64,000 nt of DNA from Sulfurimicrobium sp. (GTDB lineage: Bacteria > Pseudomonadota > Gammaproteobacteria > Burkholderiales > Sulfuricellaceae): positions 44,211-108,210 of the forward strand of contig JAUSBJ010000001.1 in assembly GCA_030652035.1 (NCBI GenBank), given 5' to 3'. Position numbers and translations under genes: made by a program. Under the pieces are notes generated by a model. That model had not been told where the DNA came from and did no database searches. It worked only from the letters and a program-made list of their open reading frames with translations. Below, piece by piece: positions 18,790-28,017 of the stretch; the first letter of the stretch is position 1, and each line of letters opens with the position of its first letter.

Positions 18790-19392
18790 TCAGCCCAGTG
18801 CTTTCTTGACCACCGCCAGCATTTCGGGTGTGAAGTCGAGTTTCAGCGCGGCCTCATGGCCTTTGTCAGACATCTTTTTCCAGGTCTTGCGCACGATGTC
18901 GAGCAGCTTTTCTTCGTCGTACTGGCTGCTGTATTTCTGCACGAAAGCTTCCAGATAGTACTGCAGGAAAGTCAGGTCCACCACGTCTTCGAGTAGCTGG
19001 GTTTCCGGATTGAGCTTGAGTTTTTCCTTGCGCAGCAGGGCCTGAAGCTTACTGATCGTGTCCTCGTCATAGCCCACTTCCCGCATGATGGCGCCGGCGG
19101 TCTCGCCATGGAACTTGTACAGATAGGTGCGCCACTGGTAATAGCCGGGCTTGTCCATCGGGTAATCCGCGCGCGGTATTTTCCAGCGGCAGATATGCTG
19201 GGCGCGCACGGCGAGCTGGACATGCTCGGGCGCATCCGGGGCGAAACGCTGGAGCATGTCGGTCATGCGCTGCGCGTAGAGCAGTTCCTTGGGGTATTCC
19301 TTGCCCTCGAAAACTTCCTTGTTGGGATCCTCCGCATTCGCGGCGTCAAACTTGGCAATGGCCTGGTCAAAGCGGGCTTTATCAGAAATCAT
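18790..19392 (-). CDS. DUF4202 domain protein
   Basis: A 200-residue soluble protein. Marks of DUF4202 are FDAANAEDPN near residue 14, PKELLYAQRMTDML, RAQHICRWKIPRADYPMDKP and LEDVVDLTFLQYYLE. Members have an all-helical HD-like look and are sometimes mislabelled as glutamyl-tRNA synthetase; the activity is unknown. It stands alone between an SseB-like gene and the ferritin-like gene. Confidence 0.85.
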   Translation of the reverse strand: MISDKARFDQAIAKFDAANAEDPNKEVFEGKEYPKELLYAQRMTDMLQRFAPDAPEHVQLAVRAQHICRWKIPRADYPMDKPGYYQWRTYLYKFHGETAGAIMREVGYDEDTISKLQALLRKEKLKLNPETQLLEDVVDLTFLQYYLEAFVQKYSSQYDEEKLLDIVRKTWKKMSDKGHEAALKLDFTPEMLAVVKKALG

Positions 19393-19549
19393 TTTGCTTA
19401 TCCTTGATATGGGTCAAGACAAATAAAAAAGTATATCACCAAGCGCTAATGGAGGCGGTTTTTCCGATATCAAGGTCACAAAGAGAGGTATGAGGCGGGA
19501 AGGGAGAGGCCGGCATACGGATGTGAATGCCGGCGATGTTTTTTGTGAT

Positions 19550-19975
19550 TTACTTGTTGACGATGGCGTTCGACAGGTCGCGTTTGTGCTCTTCTTCCTG
19601 AATCAGGATGTCTTCCAGCACGCGACGCAGGCCGTATTCCTGTAGTGCTTCGGCCTGGGCGATACGCTCCTTGTAGCGCGTAATGGCATTGTCCTCGCCC
19701 CGCAAGTCCTGCTTCAGCATTTCCTTGCTGTCGCTTGAAATCTCGCGCTTCTCGACGTTGATGGTCGGTATGCCACCGAGAAAATCGATCTGCTCGGAGA
19801 GCATCACGGCATGCTGCATTTCCTCCTGTGAATGAATGATCAGTTCCTTCTGGATCGAATCGTATTGTGCTCCGCTGATTGCGGAAGCATGCTGCACATA
19901 CTGGACGGCCGCAGCATATTCCCACTCCAGGTCCTTGTTCAATTCCTCGATCAGTTTCTTCCTGGTGATTTTCAT
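19550..19975 (-). CDS. Ferritin-like/bacterioferritin-like di-iron protein
   Basis: A 141-residue four-helix protein. Likely metal ligands are visible in LEWEYAAAVQYVQHASA, SQEEMQHAVMLSEQIDFLGG and ILIQEEEHKRDLSNAI, an ExxH pattern typical of the ferritin-like superfamily. A haem-ligand methionine cannot be assigned. I took MKITRKKLIEELN as the start because CAAGGAG lies 7 bases before it; the frame is open further upstream. It neighbours a peroxiredoxin, which suggests iron or oxidant protection. Confidence 0.88.
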   Translation of the reverse strand: MKITRKKLIEELNKDLEWEYAAAVQYVQHASAISGAQYDSIQKELIIHSQEEMQHAVMLSEQIDFLGGIPTINVEKREISSDSKEMLKQDLRGEDNAITRYKERIAQAEALQEYGLRRVLEDILIQEEEHKRDLSNAIVNK

Positions 19976-20015
19976 CTTCGTTCTCCTTGAGGGTTGAGAA
20001 AACACACGCCCAGAA

Positions 20016-20053
20016 GCAAAAAGCCGCCAGGGGATCAACTCCCTGGCGGCTTT
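20016..20053 (-). terminator. Intrinsic terminator of the peroxiredoxin gene
   Basis: Perfect 13-bp inverted repeat (AAAGCCGCCAGGG / CCCTGGCGGCTTT); read on the minus strand the stem is followed by a T run. Confidence 0.9.
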
Positions 20054-20075
20054 CGCGAGGCGAAAAACTCGAGAC

Positions 20076-20678
20076 TTACAATTCGCCGGCGTGCTTCGCC
20101 AGGTAGTCCGCTACACCTTTGGTGTCGGCCTTCATGCCGGCCTTGCCCTTGTTCCAGCCAGCCGGGCAGACTTCGCCGTGCTGTTCGGTGAATTGCAGGG
20201 CGTCGACCATGCGGATCATTTCGTCGATATTGCGGCCTAGCGGCAGGTCGTTCACCACCTGGTGGCGCACCACGCCGCTCTTGTCGATCAGGAAAGAGCC
20301 GCGGAAGGCGACGCCTGCATCCGCTTCGACATCATAGGCCTTGCAGATTTCGTGCTTGATGTCTGCGACCAGCGGGTACTGGACCTGGCCGATGCCGCCG
20401 TTGTTGACTGCGGTGTTTTTCCAGGCCAGGTGGCTGAAATGGGAGTCGATGGAGACGCCGATCACTTCCACGTTGCGGTCCTTGAATTCCTTCAGGCGGT
20501 GATCAAAGGCGATCAATTCGGAAGGGCACACGAAGGTGAAATCGAGCGGGTAGAAGAAGATGACCGCGTACTTGTCCTTGATGTGAGTCTTGAGATTGAA
20601 ACCTTCTTCGATGCTGTTGTTGCCCATGACCGCTGCGGCGGTGAAATCGGGAGCTGCCTTGCCAACGAGAACTGCCAT
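20076..20678 (-). CDS. Typical 2-Cys peroxiredoxin (AhpC/TSA family)
   Basis: A 200-residue thiol peroxidase that reduces H2O2 and organic peroxides. The peroxidatic cysteine is in YPLDFTFVCPSELIAF and the resolving cysteine in GEVCPAGWNKGKAG. It is closer to the eukaryote-like/Prx1 group than to E. coli AhpC because of the FVCP and VCPAGW contexts. No ahpF is near, so thioredoxin is the likely reductant. A spacer of about 300 bases separates it from divergent glgP; no OxyR site could be recognised. Confidence 0.95.
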   Translation of the reverse strand: MAVLVGKAAPDFTAAAVMGNNSIEEGFNLKTHIKDKYAVIFFYPLDFTFVCPSELIAFDHRLKEFKDRNVEVIGVSIDSHFSHLAWKNTAVNNGGIGQVQYPLVADIKHEICKAYDVEADAGVAFRGSFLIDKSGVVRHQVVNDLPLGRNIDEMIRMVDALQFTEQHGEVCPAGWNKGKAGMKADTKGVADYLAKHAGEL

Positions 20679-20976
20679 GATGATTCCTTTTTGTTGTCAA
20701 TGAAGAGAAAAAGATGCGCGTGATGTAAGGGGTGGCCCTGTTTCTGCGCATGAATATTTGACTGATTTGAAGGGTCATTATATTTAGATCAAGTCCAGGT
20801 TACAAGCGAATAATCCCGAGATGAGACACGCATAAGCTTTCAAATTCGCTATCAATGGCCAATCTAAGTTAAAATTCTATCTTTTAGGCGGCTGATTCGT
20901 CTGCCCATTATTTTAGCCGGCCCGATGTTGCTGGAAAAAGACCATCTTCATCGAAAGTGTTGAAAAAGAGACCGCA
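20679..20976. other. Divergent peroxiredoxin/glgP spacer
   Basis: 298 bases without a credible gene. It must hold promoters for both divergent genes. AT-rich stretches occur near 20775-20790 and 20860-20885, but no confident -35/-10 pair or operator could be picked. Confidence 0.4.
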
Positions 20977-23496
20977 ATGACCCAATTTTCCCCGACCGAT
21001 CTGACCAGTACCCCTTCTGCTCTTCTGACCGATTTGCCCCCTCTGGGTATGGATGCGGGAAGTCTGGCGATGGATTTTCGCCAATATTTCAGCCATACCC
21101 TGGGCCGCGAACGGCATGGTACGCCGCCGCATTGCTTCAATACCGCCCTTGCACTGACCCTGCGCGACCGCCTGGTGGAGCGCTGGAAGGCGACCGATGC
21201 CGCTTATGATGCGAGCGGCAGCAAGCGCACTTACTATCTCTCCATGGAGTTTCTCATGGGACGCGCCCTGTCCAACGCAGTGCTTAACCTGGGTATCGTC
21301 GATGAGACAATGAAGGCGCTGAATCAGTTGGGATTACTGATGGAAGAGGTGGCGGATCAGGAACACGACGCCGGTCTAGGCAATGGCGGCCTGGGGCGGC
21401 TTGCAGCCTGCTTTCTGGACAGTTGCGCTACCCTGCAGCTGCCGGTGATGGGTTATGGTATCCGCTACGAGTACGGTATGTTCCGTCAGCATATCGAGGG
21501 CGGGTATCAGGTGGAGGAGCCGGACCACTGGCTGCGCAACGGCAACCCCTGGGAACTGGAGCGGCCCGAGTTCACGCAGCGCATTCATTTTGGCGGGCAC
21601 TGCGATTATTACCAGGATCAGGATGACCGGATGAGGGTGCGCTGGCTGGATACCCATGATGTGCTGGCCGTGCCTTATGACGTTCCGGTGCCGGGTTACC
21701 AGAACGGCACCGTGAATACCCTGCGCCTGTGGAAGTCCGCCGCCACGGACGAATTCGACCTGAGTGAGTTCAACGCCGGCAGCTACCCCGAAGCCGTGGC
21801 GGCCAAGAATGCCGCAGAGCACATCACCATGGTGCTCTACCCCAACGATACGAGCGAGAACGGCAAGGAGCTGCGCCTGCGCCAGCAATATTTCCTGGCT
21901 TCGGCCAGCCTGCAGGATGTGGTGCATTGCTGGGTGCGCGATCATGGCGAGGATTTCAGCCGCTTTGCCGAGTTGAACTGCTTTCAGCTCAACGATACGC
22001 ATCCCACCTGTGCGGTGGCGGAACTGATGCGCCTTCTGATGGACGAACATGGCATGGGCTGGGACGAGGCCTGGGGCATCACTTCCCGTACCATGGCCTA
22101 TACGAATCACACGCTGTTGCCCGAAGCGCTGGAGAAGTGGCCGGTGCGTCTGTTCCGCTCGCTGCTGCCGCGACTGCTGGACATTATTTTTGAAATCAAC
22201 CGGCGCTTCATGAAAGAAGTATCCCGGCGCTGGCCCGGCGACAGCCAGCGTCTGGCACGTATGTCCATCATCGAGGAAGGCCATGAGGCGCAGGTGCGCA
22301 TGGCTTATCTGGCCGTGGTGGCCGGTTTCTCCGTCAACGGTGTGGCCGAACTGCACTCCGAGTTGCTGCAGCAGGATCTGTTTCACGATTTCTACGAACT
22401 GTGGCCGGCCAAATTCAACAACAAGACCAATGGCGTCACGCAGCGCCGCTGGCTGGCATCGAGCAACCCGGCACTGAGCCAGCTGATTACCGACACCATC
22501 GGCGAGGGCTGGGCGACCGATTTGCAGCAACTGCGCAAGCTGATCCCGTTTTCGGACGACGCCGCATTTCGCGCGCGTTGGCGCGAAGTGAAGCAGGAAA
22601 ACAAGCTGCGCCTGGCCGCGCTGGTACAGGCCGATTGCGGCGTGGACTTTGATGTCGATGCCCTGTTCGATGTCCAGGTCAAGCGCATTCACGAATACAA
22701 GCGCCAGTTGCTTAATATCCTGCATGTGATTCATCTCTACGACCGCATCAAGCGTGGCGATACCGCAAACTGGACGCCGCGCTGCGTGCTGATCGGCGGC
22801 AAGGCGGCACCAGGTTATGCGATGGCTAAATCCATCATCAAGCTGGCTTGCAGCGTGGCGCAGGTGGTCAATGACGATCCGGCTTGCCATGGCCTGCTCA
22901 AGGTCGCATATCTGCCGGATTACCGCGTGACGGTGATGGAAGTGATTTCCCCTGGGACGGACCTGTCGGAGCAGATTTCGACTGCCGGTAAAGAAGCCTC
23001 GGGCACTGGAAACATGAAATTCATGATCAATGGCGCATTAACCATCGGTACACTGGATGGCGCCAATATCGAGATTCGAGAAGAAGCCGGGGTGGACAAT
23101 TTTTTCCTGTTCGGCCTGACTGCCGCCGAAGTCGAAGCGCGCCGCCGGGATTACAACCCGCTTGCACTGGTCGAAGCAGATCGGGATTTGCAGCGTGTGT
23201 TGAAGCTGCTGTCGGACAATCATTTCAACGCTGCCGAGCCCGGCATCTTTGATGGCATCATCCGTTCGCTTACCGAGCATGGCGATTACTGGATGATCCT
23301 GGCGGACTTCAGGAGCTATGTCGAGGCCCAGAAGCGCGCCGCCAAGGCCTATCGCGATCAGGAGCGCTGGACGCGCATGAGCATCATCAACAGTGCAACC
23401 AGTGGAAAATTCTCCAGCGACCGCACCATCCATGAGTACAACTGGGATATCTGGCACCTGACACCGATCGCGGCGCAGCCCGTAGGTGGCAAATGA
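20977..23496 (+). CDS. glgP: Glycogen/starch/alpha-glucan phosphorylase
   Basis: An 839-residue GT35 phosphorylase that releases glucose-1-phosphate from alpha-1,4-glucans. The PLP-binding lysine is in the signature EASGTGNMKFMINGALTIG. GRLAACFLDS, QLNDTHPT and FNNKTNGVTQRRWL are also conserved. Length is standard. A purine-rich AAAGAGA precedes the ATG. The dsbB start overlaps its stop by 4 bases, an arrangement that looks incidental to function. Confidence 0.97.
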   Translation: MTQFSPTDLTSTPSALLTDLPPLGMDAGSLAMDFRQYFSHTLGRERHGTPPHCFNTALALTLRDRLVERWKATDAAYDASGSKRTYYLSMEFLMGRALSNAVLNLGIVDETMKALNQLGLLMEEVADQEHDAGLGNGGLGRLAACFLDSCATLQLPVMGYGIRYEYGMFRQHIEGGYQVEEPDHWLRNGNPWELERPEFTQRIHFGGHCDYYQDQDDRMRVRWLDTHDVLAVPYDVPVPGYQNGTVNTLRLWKSAATDEFDLSEFNAGSYPEAVAAKNAAEHITMVLYPNDTSENGKELRLRQQYFLASASLQDVVHCWVRDHGEDFSRFAELNCFQLNDTHPTCAVAELMRLLMDEHGMGWDEAWGITSRTMAYTNHTLLPEALEKWPVRLFRSLLPRLLDIIFEINRRFMKEVSRRWPGDSQRLARMSIIEEGHEAQVRMAYLAVVAGFSVNGVAELHSELLQQDLFHDFYELWPAKFNNKTNGVTQRRWLASSNPALSQLITDTIGEGWATDLQQLRKLIPFSDDAAFRARWREVKQENKLRLAALVQADCGVDFDVDALFDVQVKRIHEYKRQLLNILHVIHLYDRIKRGDTANWTPRCVLIGGKAAPGYAMAKSIIKLACSVAQVVNDDPACHGLLKVAYLPDYRVTVMEVISPGTDLSEQISTAGKEASGTGNMKFMINGALTIGTLDGANIEIREEAGVDNFFLFGLTAAEVEARRRDYNPLALVEADRDLQRVLKLLSDNHFNAAEPGIFDGIIRSLTEHGDYWMILADFRSYVEAQKRAAKAYRDQERWTRMSIINSATSGKFSSDRTIHEYNWDIWHLTPIAAQPVGGK

Positions 23497-23996
23497 TCAT
23501 TTCTTTCCGCACCCTGTTTCTGGCCGTGCTGGTGTGCTGCCTCGGTGTGCTTGGATTTGGCCTTTATCTTCAGCACATTGTGCATCTTGAGCCTTGCCCG
23601 CTGTGCATCCTGCAGCGCATGGCGTTTCTCGCGATCGGCATGACGGCGATGCTGGCCTTTCTGCACAATCCGGGGGTCGTGGGCAGGATGGCTTATGGCT
23701 TGTTGATGGTGTTGTTTTCGCTTGCCGGTGCTGGGGTGGCTGGGCGCAATCTGTGGCTGCAGAGCCTGCCGCCGGACCAGGTGCCGGAATGCGGGCCGGG
23801 ACTGGAATACATGCTGGAGGCTTTCCCTCTCTACAAAGCCCTGCCCATGCTATTAAAGGGCTCCGGAGAGTGCGCCAAGGTGGAGTGGACGATGTTCGGG
23901 CTGTCCATTCCGGCCTGGGCGCTGGGATGGTTCGGGGTGTTTTTCCTGGCGGGAATAGCCGCCCTGGTGCTGCGCGAGCGGGTCAAAGATCGTTGA
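23493..23996 (+). CDS. dsbB: Disulfide bond formation protein B
   Basis: A 167-residue inner-membrane quinone reductase that reoxidises DsbA. Four membrane helices are evident. The first cysteine pair is in LEPCPLCILQRMAF, followed by the quinone-interacting arginine; the second pair spans C in VPECGPG and C in GSGECAKVEW. All four essential cysteines are present. The ATG overlaps the glgP stop (ATGA). No dsbA is in the window. Confidence 0.95.
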   Translation: MIISFRTLFLAVLVCCLGVLGFGLYLQHIVHLEPCPLCILQRMAFLAIGMTAMLAFLHNPGVVGRMAYGLLMVLFSLAGAGVAGRNLWLQSLPPDQVPECGPGLEYMLEAFPLYKALPMLLKGSGECAKVEWTMFGLSIPAWALGWFGVFFLAGIAALVLRERVKDR

Positions 23997-24237
23997 TGAT
24001 GGCGCCAAGAGAGTCGCTCTGCATTGCGCGCCCCTCCTTGGCGGCCTCGAGGATTTTCACCACTTCGCGCGCCTCGGCGAGACTGGTGCAGGAATAGATT
24101 TCCGACCCGCTGAACTGTTTGCGGAACAGTTCGATTGCGCGCTGATGGGAATGGGTTAATACCGCCACGGCATGAACTTCGGGTTTGTAGCCATATTGCA
24201 AACCGGTGACCAGGTAAGCCTGATTATCTTCAACCAT
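23983..24237 (-). CDS. Conserved-looking small protein of unknown function
   Basis: An 84-residue ORF on the minus strand, overlapping the end of convergent dsbB by 14 bases. The sequence (VTGLQYGYKPEVHAVAVLTH, then ELFRKQFSGSEIYSCTSLAEA) has a coherent alpha/beta pattern and ends with a charged helix. I do not recognise a family. Only a weak Shine-Dalgarno (AGCGG) precedes the ATG. Confidence 0.6.
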   Translation of the reverse strand: MVEDNQAYLVTGLQYGYKPEVHAVAVLTHSHQRAIELFRKQFSGSEIYSCTSLAEAREVVKILEAAKEGRAMQSDSLGAIINDL

Positions 24238-24310
24238 TATTGCCGCTTTCGATTCGGAAAAACGAACAATTTATTGAGTTTTTGTTACGTCAGCATGACA
24301 GAGAGATGAT

Positions 24311-25045
24311 ATGAACGAACCCATCCGGCTTTCCAAACTCATGTCTCAACTCGGGTTGTGCTCGCGACGCGAGGCGGATTCCTATATCGAACGCGGCCTG
24401 GTATTCGTGGATGGCATCAAGGTGACGGAACTGGGCACCAAGGTGCTGCCGACACAAGCTGTGACGCTGGGTCACGGTGCCAAGACCCAGCAGGCCAGCC
24501 GCGTCACCATCCTGCTGCACAAGCCGGTGGGTTACGTTTCCGCGCAGCCGGAAAAAGGCCACAAGGCCGCCGCCAGCCTGATCACCAAGGACAGCCGCTT
24601 CAAGGACGACCCCGCGCCGCAACAGTTCGATCCCTCGCAGCTCTTCGGCCTGGCCCCTGCCGGGCGCCTGGATATCGACTCGCAGGGGCTGCTGGTGCTG
24701 ACCCAGGATGGCCGCATTGCCAAGCAGCTGATTGGCGAGGATTCCGGCATCGAGAAGGAATATCTGGTGCGGGTGCAGGGCAAGCTGGATGAAAATGGCC
24801 TGAAGCTGCTGAATTACGGCCTCAGCCTGGATGGCAAGCCGCTCAAACTGGCGCGCGTGAGCTGGCAAAACGCAGACCAGTTGCGCTTCATCCTCAAGGA
24901 AGGCAAGAAACGCCAGATCCGCCGCATGTGCGAGCTGGTGGGCCTGAAAGTGGTGGGCCTCAAGCGCGTGCGTATCGGCAAGGTCAAGCTGGGCGACCTG
25001 CCGCCGGGGCAGTGGCGTTACCTGGGGGAAGGGGAGTCGTTTTGA
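24311..25045 (+). CDS. rluF: 23S rRNA pseudouridine synthase, RluF type
   Basis: A 244-residue RsuA/RluB/E/F-family enzyme. An N-terminal S4 domain ([20 protein letters not shown]) is followed by the catalytic motif [13 protein letters not shown] with the essential aspartate, then IEKEYLVRV and [20 protein letters not shown]. The RQIRRMCE context and DSQGL motif fit RluF (23S U2604) best; RluB or RluE cannot be excluded. mobB begins inside its stop codon. Confidence 0.88.
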   Translation: MNEPIRLSKLMSQLGLCSRREADSYIERGLVFVDGIKVTELGTKVLPTQAVTLGHGAKTQQASRVTILLHKPVGYVSAQPEKGHKAAASLITKDSRFKDDPAPQQFDPSQLFGLAPAGRLDIDSQGLLVLTQDGRIAKQLIGEDSGIEKEYLVRVQGKLDENGLKLLNYGLSLDGKPLKLARVSWQNADQLRFILKEGKKRQIRRMCELVGLKVVGLKRVRIGKVKLGDLPPGQWRYLGEGESF

Positions 25046-25539
25046 AGGTGTTTGGTCTTGCCGGCTGGTCGGGCAGCGGGAAAACCACCCTGCTTGAGAA
25101 GTTGATTCCTGTCATGCTTGCTCGCGGCATCCGGGTATCCACCATCAAGCAGACGCATCACGATGCCGATCTTGATCAGCCGGGCAAGGACTCGTATCGC
25201 CATCGCTCCGCCGGGGCGAGCGAAGTCCTGCTTGCCTCTTCCTCGCGCTGGGTGCTGCTGCATGAGTTGCGCGGCGAGCAGGAACCCTCCCTGAACGAGC
25301 ATGTGCAGCGGCTATCACCCTGCGACCTGGTGCTGGTGGAAGGCTTCAAGCGGGAAGCGATTCCCAAGCTGGAGATATATCGCCCTGGCAACGGCAAGCC
25401 ATTGCTGTATCCGCAAGACCCTCATATCATCGCTATTGCCAGTGATGAGTCGCTGCACGCGCCTCTGCCTTGGCTGGACCTTAATCAGCCCGAAGCAATC
25501 GTCAATTTTATTTTGCACCAGACAGGCCTTAATTCATGA
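25042..25539 (+). CDS. mobB: Molybdopterin-guanine dinucleotide biosynthesis protein MobB
   Basis: A 165-residue P-loop GTPase that helps MobA form the dinucleotide molybdenum cofactor. The Walker A is [39 protein letters not shown] and [19 protein letters not shown] are family marks. The start is a TTG overlapping the rluF stop (TTGA), preceded by GGGGAG; the reading frame stays open upstream. It leads a mobB-moeA-moaD-moaE cluster. mobA and moaABC are not in the window. Confidence 0.95.
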   Translation: MKVFGLAGWSGSGKTTLLEKLIPVMLARGIRVSTIKQTHHDADLDQPGKDSYRHRSAGASEVLLASSSRWVLLHELRGEQEPSLNEHVQRLSPCDLVLVEGFKREAIPKLEIYRPGNGKPLLYPQDPHIIAIASDESLHAPLPWLDLNQPEAIVNFILHQTGLNS

Positions 25540-26762
25540 ATGATGCCAAGAAAATGCTGAGCGCCGATGAGGCGCTCGAACTGCTGCTAAGCCATGCCCG
25601 GCCGCTGGGTGAAATCGAGAAAATTCAAACCACGCACGCCTTGGGCCGGGTGCTGGCGCAGCCGCTGGTTTCCACCGTCACGGTGCCGCCGCTCGACAAC
25701 AGCGCCATGGACGGCTATGCCTTGGCCTGCGCCAGCCTGAATCCCGTCGGAGAAACCCGCCTCAGGGTCGCCCAGCGCATTCCTGCCGGCAGCATGGGCC
25801 ACGCCCTGGAACAGGGCACAGTGGCGCGCATTTTTACCGGGGCGCCGGTGCCGCCGGGCGCGGATGCCGTGGTCATGCAGGAGGATTGCACCCCGGATGG
25901 CGATATGGTGGTGATCCGTAAAATCCCCCACCATGGTGAAAACATCCGCCGCGCCGGCGAGGATATTGCCGCCGGCAGCGAGGTATTGCCTGCCGGGGTC
26001 AGGATTCGCCCGCAGGAAATGGGGCTGATCGCCTCGATCGGGCTGGCCGACGTGCCGGTCTATCGCAAGCTGCGCGTGGCGCTGTTCTTCACCGGCGACG
26101 AGATCGTGATGCCGGGCGAGCCACTGGCCGAGGGCGAAATCTACAACTCCAACCGCTATACCCTGCTCGGCCTGCTCGAAGGCATGGGTTGCAGCGTGAC
26201 GGATTACGGCATCGTTCCGGACAGCCTGGAGGCGACGGTGGACGTGCTTGAAAAAGCATGGCATGAAGCCGACCTGATCCTCACCAGCGGTGGTGTCTCG
26301 GTCGGGGAGGAGGATCACGTCAAGGCAGCAGTGGAAAGCCTGGGCAAACTCGATATGTGGAAAGTGGCGATGAAACCGGGCAAGCCCGTCGCCTACGGCA
26401 CGGTGCACGATACGCCCTTTATCGGCCTGCCGGGCAACCCCGTTTCGGCCTTTGCCACCTTCTGCCTTTTCGTGCGCCCCTATATCCTGCGCAGCCAGGG
26501 CGTGGAAAAGATCACGCCGCGCAGCTATTCATTGCCCGCCGCCTTCGACAGGAGCAGGCCGGGCAGCCGGCGCGAATTTGTCCGTGTACGCCTGGAGCCG
26601 CAGGCGGACGGCATGCCGGGCGTCGCCATCTATCCCAACCAGGGTTCCGGTGTGCTGACCTCCGCGGTGTGGGGCGAGGGGCTGGCGGAAATCCGGGAGG
26701 GCACCGCCGTGGCGCGCGGTGACTTGATCAAGTTCACCCCCTTTAGCGAATTGCTGGGTTAG
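25536..26762 (+). CDS. moeA: Molybdopterin molybdenumtransferase MoeA
   Basis: A 408-residue enzyme that inserts molybdate into adenylylated molybdopterin. Visible marks: VPPLDNSAMDGYAL, RIFTGAPVPPGADAVVMQED, TSGGVSVGEEDHVKAA and KPGKPVAYGTV followed by FIGLPGNPVSAFATF. The GGVSxGxxD and GNPVS loops carry the active-site residues. The start overlaps the mobB stop (ATGA), and moaD begins 2 bases after its end. Confidence 0.97.
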   Translation: MNDAKKMLSADEALELLLSHARPLGEIEKIQTTHALGRVLAQPLVSTVTVPPLDNSAMDGYALACASLNPVGETRLRVAQRIPAGSMGHALEQGTVARIFTGAPVPPGADAVVMQEDCTPDGDMVVIRKIPHHGENIRRAGEDIAAGSEVLPAGVRIRPQEMGLIASIGLADVPVYRKLRVALFFTGDEIVMPGEPLAEGEIYNSNRYTLLGLLEGMGCSVTDYGIVPDSLEATVDVLEKAWHEADLILTSGGVSVGEEDHVKAAVESLGKLDMWKVAMKPGKPVAYGTVHDTPFIGLPGNPVSAFATFCLFVRPYILRSQGVEKITPRSYSLPAAFDRSRPGSRREFVRVRLEPQADGMPGVAIYPNQGSGVLTSAVWGEGLAEIREGTAVARGDLIKFTPFSELLG

Positions 26763-26764
26763 CC

Positions 26765-27019
26765 ATGATTACACTACTTTATTTTGCACGCCTGCGCGAA
26801 GCGCTGGGCGTCTCATCGGAACAGATCGATCAGCCGGCGGATGTACGGCATGTGGCCGGCCTGACAGCCTGGCTGCGTCAGCGCGGCGGCGCCTGGGAGC
26901 GCGAGCTGGCGGAAGGGCGTGCCTTCCGCGTGGCGGTGAATCAGGACATGGCCGATGGCACGACGGTAATCGGGGACGGCGATGAAATCGCCATCTTCCC
27001 GCCTGTTACCGGGGGCTGA
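26765..27019 (+). CDS. moaD: Molybdopterin synthase small subunit MoaD
   Basis: An 84-residue ubiquitin-like sulfur carrier. It starts ITLLYFARLREALGVSSE and ends IFPPVTGG, with the essential C-terminal Gly-Gly that becomes a thiocarboxylate. It works with MoaE to convert cPMP to molybdopterin; the moaE start follows directly. Confidence 0.97.
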   Translation: MITLLYFARLREALGVSSEQIDQPADVRHVAGLTAWLRQRGGAWERELAEGRAFRVAVNQDMADGTTVIGDGDEIAIFPPVTGG

Positions 27020-27020
27020 C

Positions 27021-27476
27021 ATGGCCGTCCGGGTGCAACAGGAAGACTTCGATCTCGGTGCAGAATTGCTCGCGCTGCGCCAGGGCAATCCCAAAATCGG
27101 CGCCATTGCCAGCTTTGTCGGTCTGGTGCGCGATGTCAACGAGGGCGACGCTGTGGCCGGCATGAGCCTGGAGCACTATCCAGGCATGACGGAAAAGGCG
27201 CTGGAACGCATTGTCGAACAGGCCAAAACGCGCTGGGCTATTTTTGACGCCCTGGTCATCCACCGCGTCGGCGATCTCAAGCCCACCGACCAGATCGTGC
27301 TGGTGGCCGTGACCGGCGCGCACCGCGGCGAGGCATTCGCCGCCTGCGAATACATCATGGATTACCTCAAGACCCAGGCGCCCTTCTGGAAGCGCGAGCA
27401 AACCCCGGAAGGCGCGCGCTGGGTGGATGCGCGCGAGAGCGACGAGCAGGCCGCCGGGCGATGGCATAAACCCTGA
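27021..27476 (+). CDS. moaE: Molybdopterin synthase large subunit MoaE
   Basis: A 151-residue catalytic subunit of molybdopterin synthase. Marks are GAIASFVGLVRDVNEGD, MSLEHYPGMTEKALERI, HRVGDLKPTDQIVLVAVTGA and KTQAPFWKREQTPEG with the catalytic lysines. I chose ATG 27021 (MAVRVQQEDFDLG), immediately after the moaD stop. It is the last gene of the cluster. Confidence 0.97.
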   Translation: MAVRVQQEDFDLGAELLALRQGNPKIGAIASFVGLVRDVNEGDAVAGMSLEHYPGMTEKALERIVEQAKTRWAIFDALVIHRVGDLKPTDQIVLVAVTGAHRGEAFAACEYIMDYLKTQAPFWKREQTPEGARWVDARESDEQAAGRWHKP

Positions 27477-27625
27477 TCAGCGTTTGGGCCGGCACAGGCC
27501 CCCTAAAACTTTTCTCGATTTCCTGATGGCTCGATAGCGCCGGGCTAATCGCATATTTCCGTTTATCTGCAATCTGGCACGCAGCCTGCTGGGCAGGATG
27601 CGTGCACCCAATTCGATGGCAAGTA

Positions 27626-27790
27626 AATTCTGGATGTGGATGTGAAAGGCTCGTGGTAATAATGCAGTGCCTGCGCGATTTATCGATTGGTTTCGCCCTG
27701 GACGATTTTCGCACTGGCTATTCCTCAAATCCACCGTAGCTTGACTTTGCCTCCAGACGTGGATTTCACACGCATTCAAAATTCAGACCT
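27626..27790 (+). pseudogene. Fossil fragment of an EAL domain
   Basis: Translating from about 27650 gives MQCLRDLSIGFALDDFRTG then YSS, ending at a TAG at 27737. This matches the core LRDLGIGFALDDFGTGYSS of EAL phosphodiesterases. A one-base shift after the SS codons lets the match continue (SLTLPPDVDFTRI, compare the KxLPxDxxKID region). No start codon, no domain start and no domain end remain. It lies between moaE and the PEP-CTERM gene and is likely debris of a lost c-di-GMP gene. Confidence 0.75.
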
Positions 27791-28017
27791 TGGATAAATG
27801 TTTGAATGTCGGATATTTTTACAGTTTGATTTCGATGAAATGCTATCCATCCATGTGGAAGTGTTTAATTTATTGTAATTGCAGGGTATTTTATTTCGCC
27901 AATATCCTGGCGTGGATTATGCTTAAAGCAACTCCGAGTGGGTTAGTTGTTATTGGAATTGGTAGTTGTGTTTGATACTTAAATTACAACATAGCTGAAT
28001 TTATTGGGAGGTGTGAA
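27791..28017 (+). promoter_or_regulatory. Upstream region of the first PEP-CTERM gene
   Basis: AT-rich, with a Shine-Dalgarno GGGAGGTG directly before the ATG at 28018 and the sigma-54-type promoter listed separately. An imperfect palindrome ATTTC-GAT-GAAAT lies at about 27829-27841 and could be an activator site, but this is unsupported. A 61-codon ORF at 27790-27975 has no Shine-Dalgarno and looks spurious. Confidence 0.5.
27908..27924 (+). promoter_or_regulatory. Putative sigma-54 (-24/-12) promoter
   Basis: TGGCGTGGATTATGCTT has GG and GC separated by exactly 10 bases and fits the TGGCAC-N5-TTGC consensus with three mismatches. It would start transcription about 84 bases before the PEP-CTERM start. 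The second PEP-CTERM gene has a better match. Confidence 0.55.
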
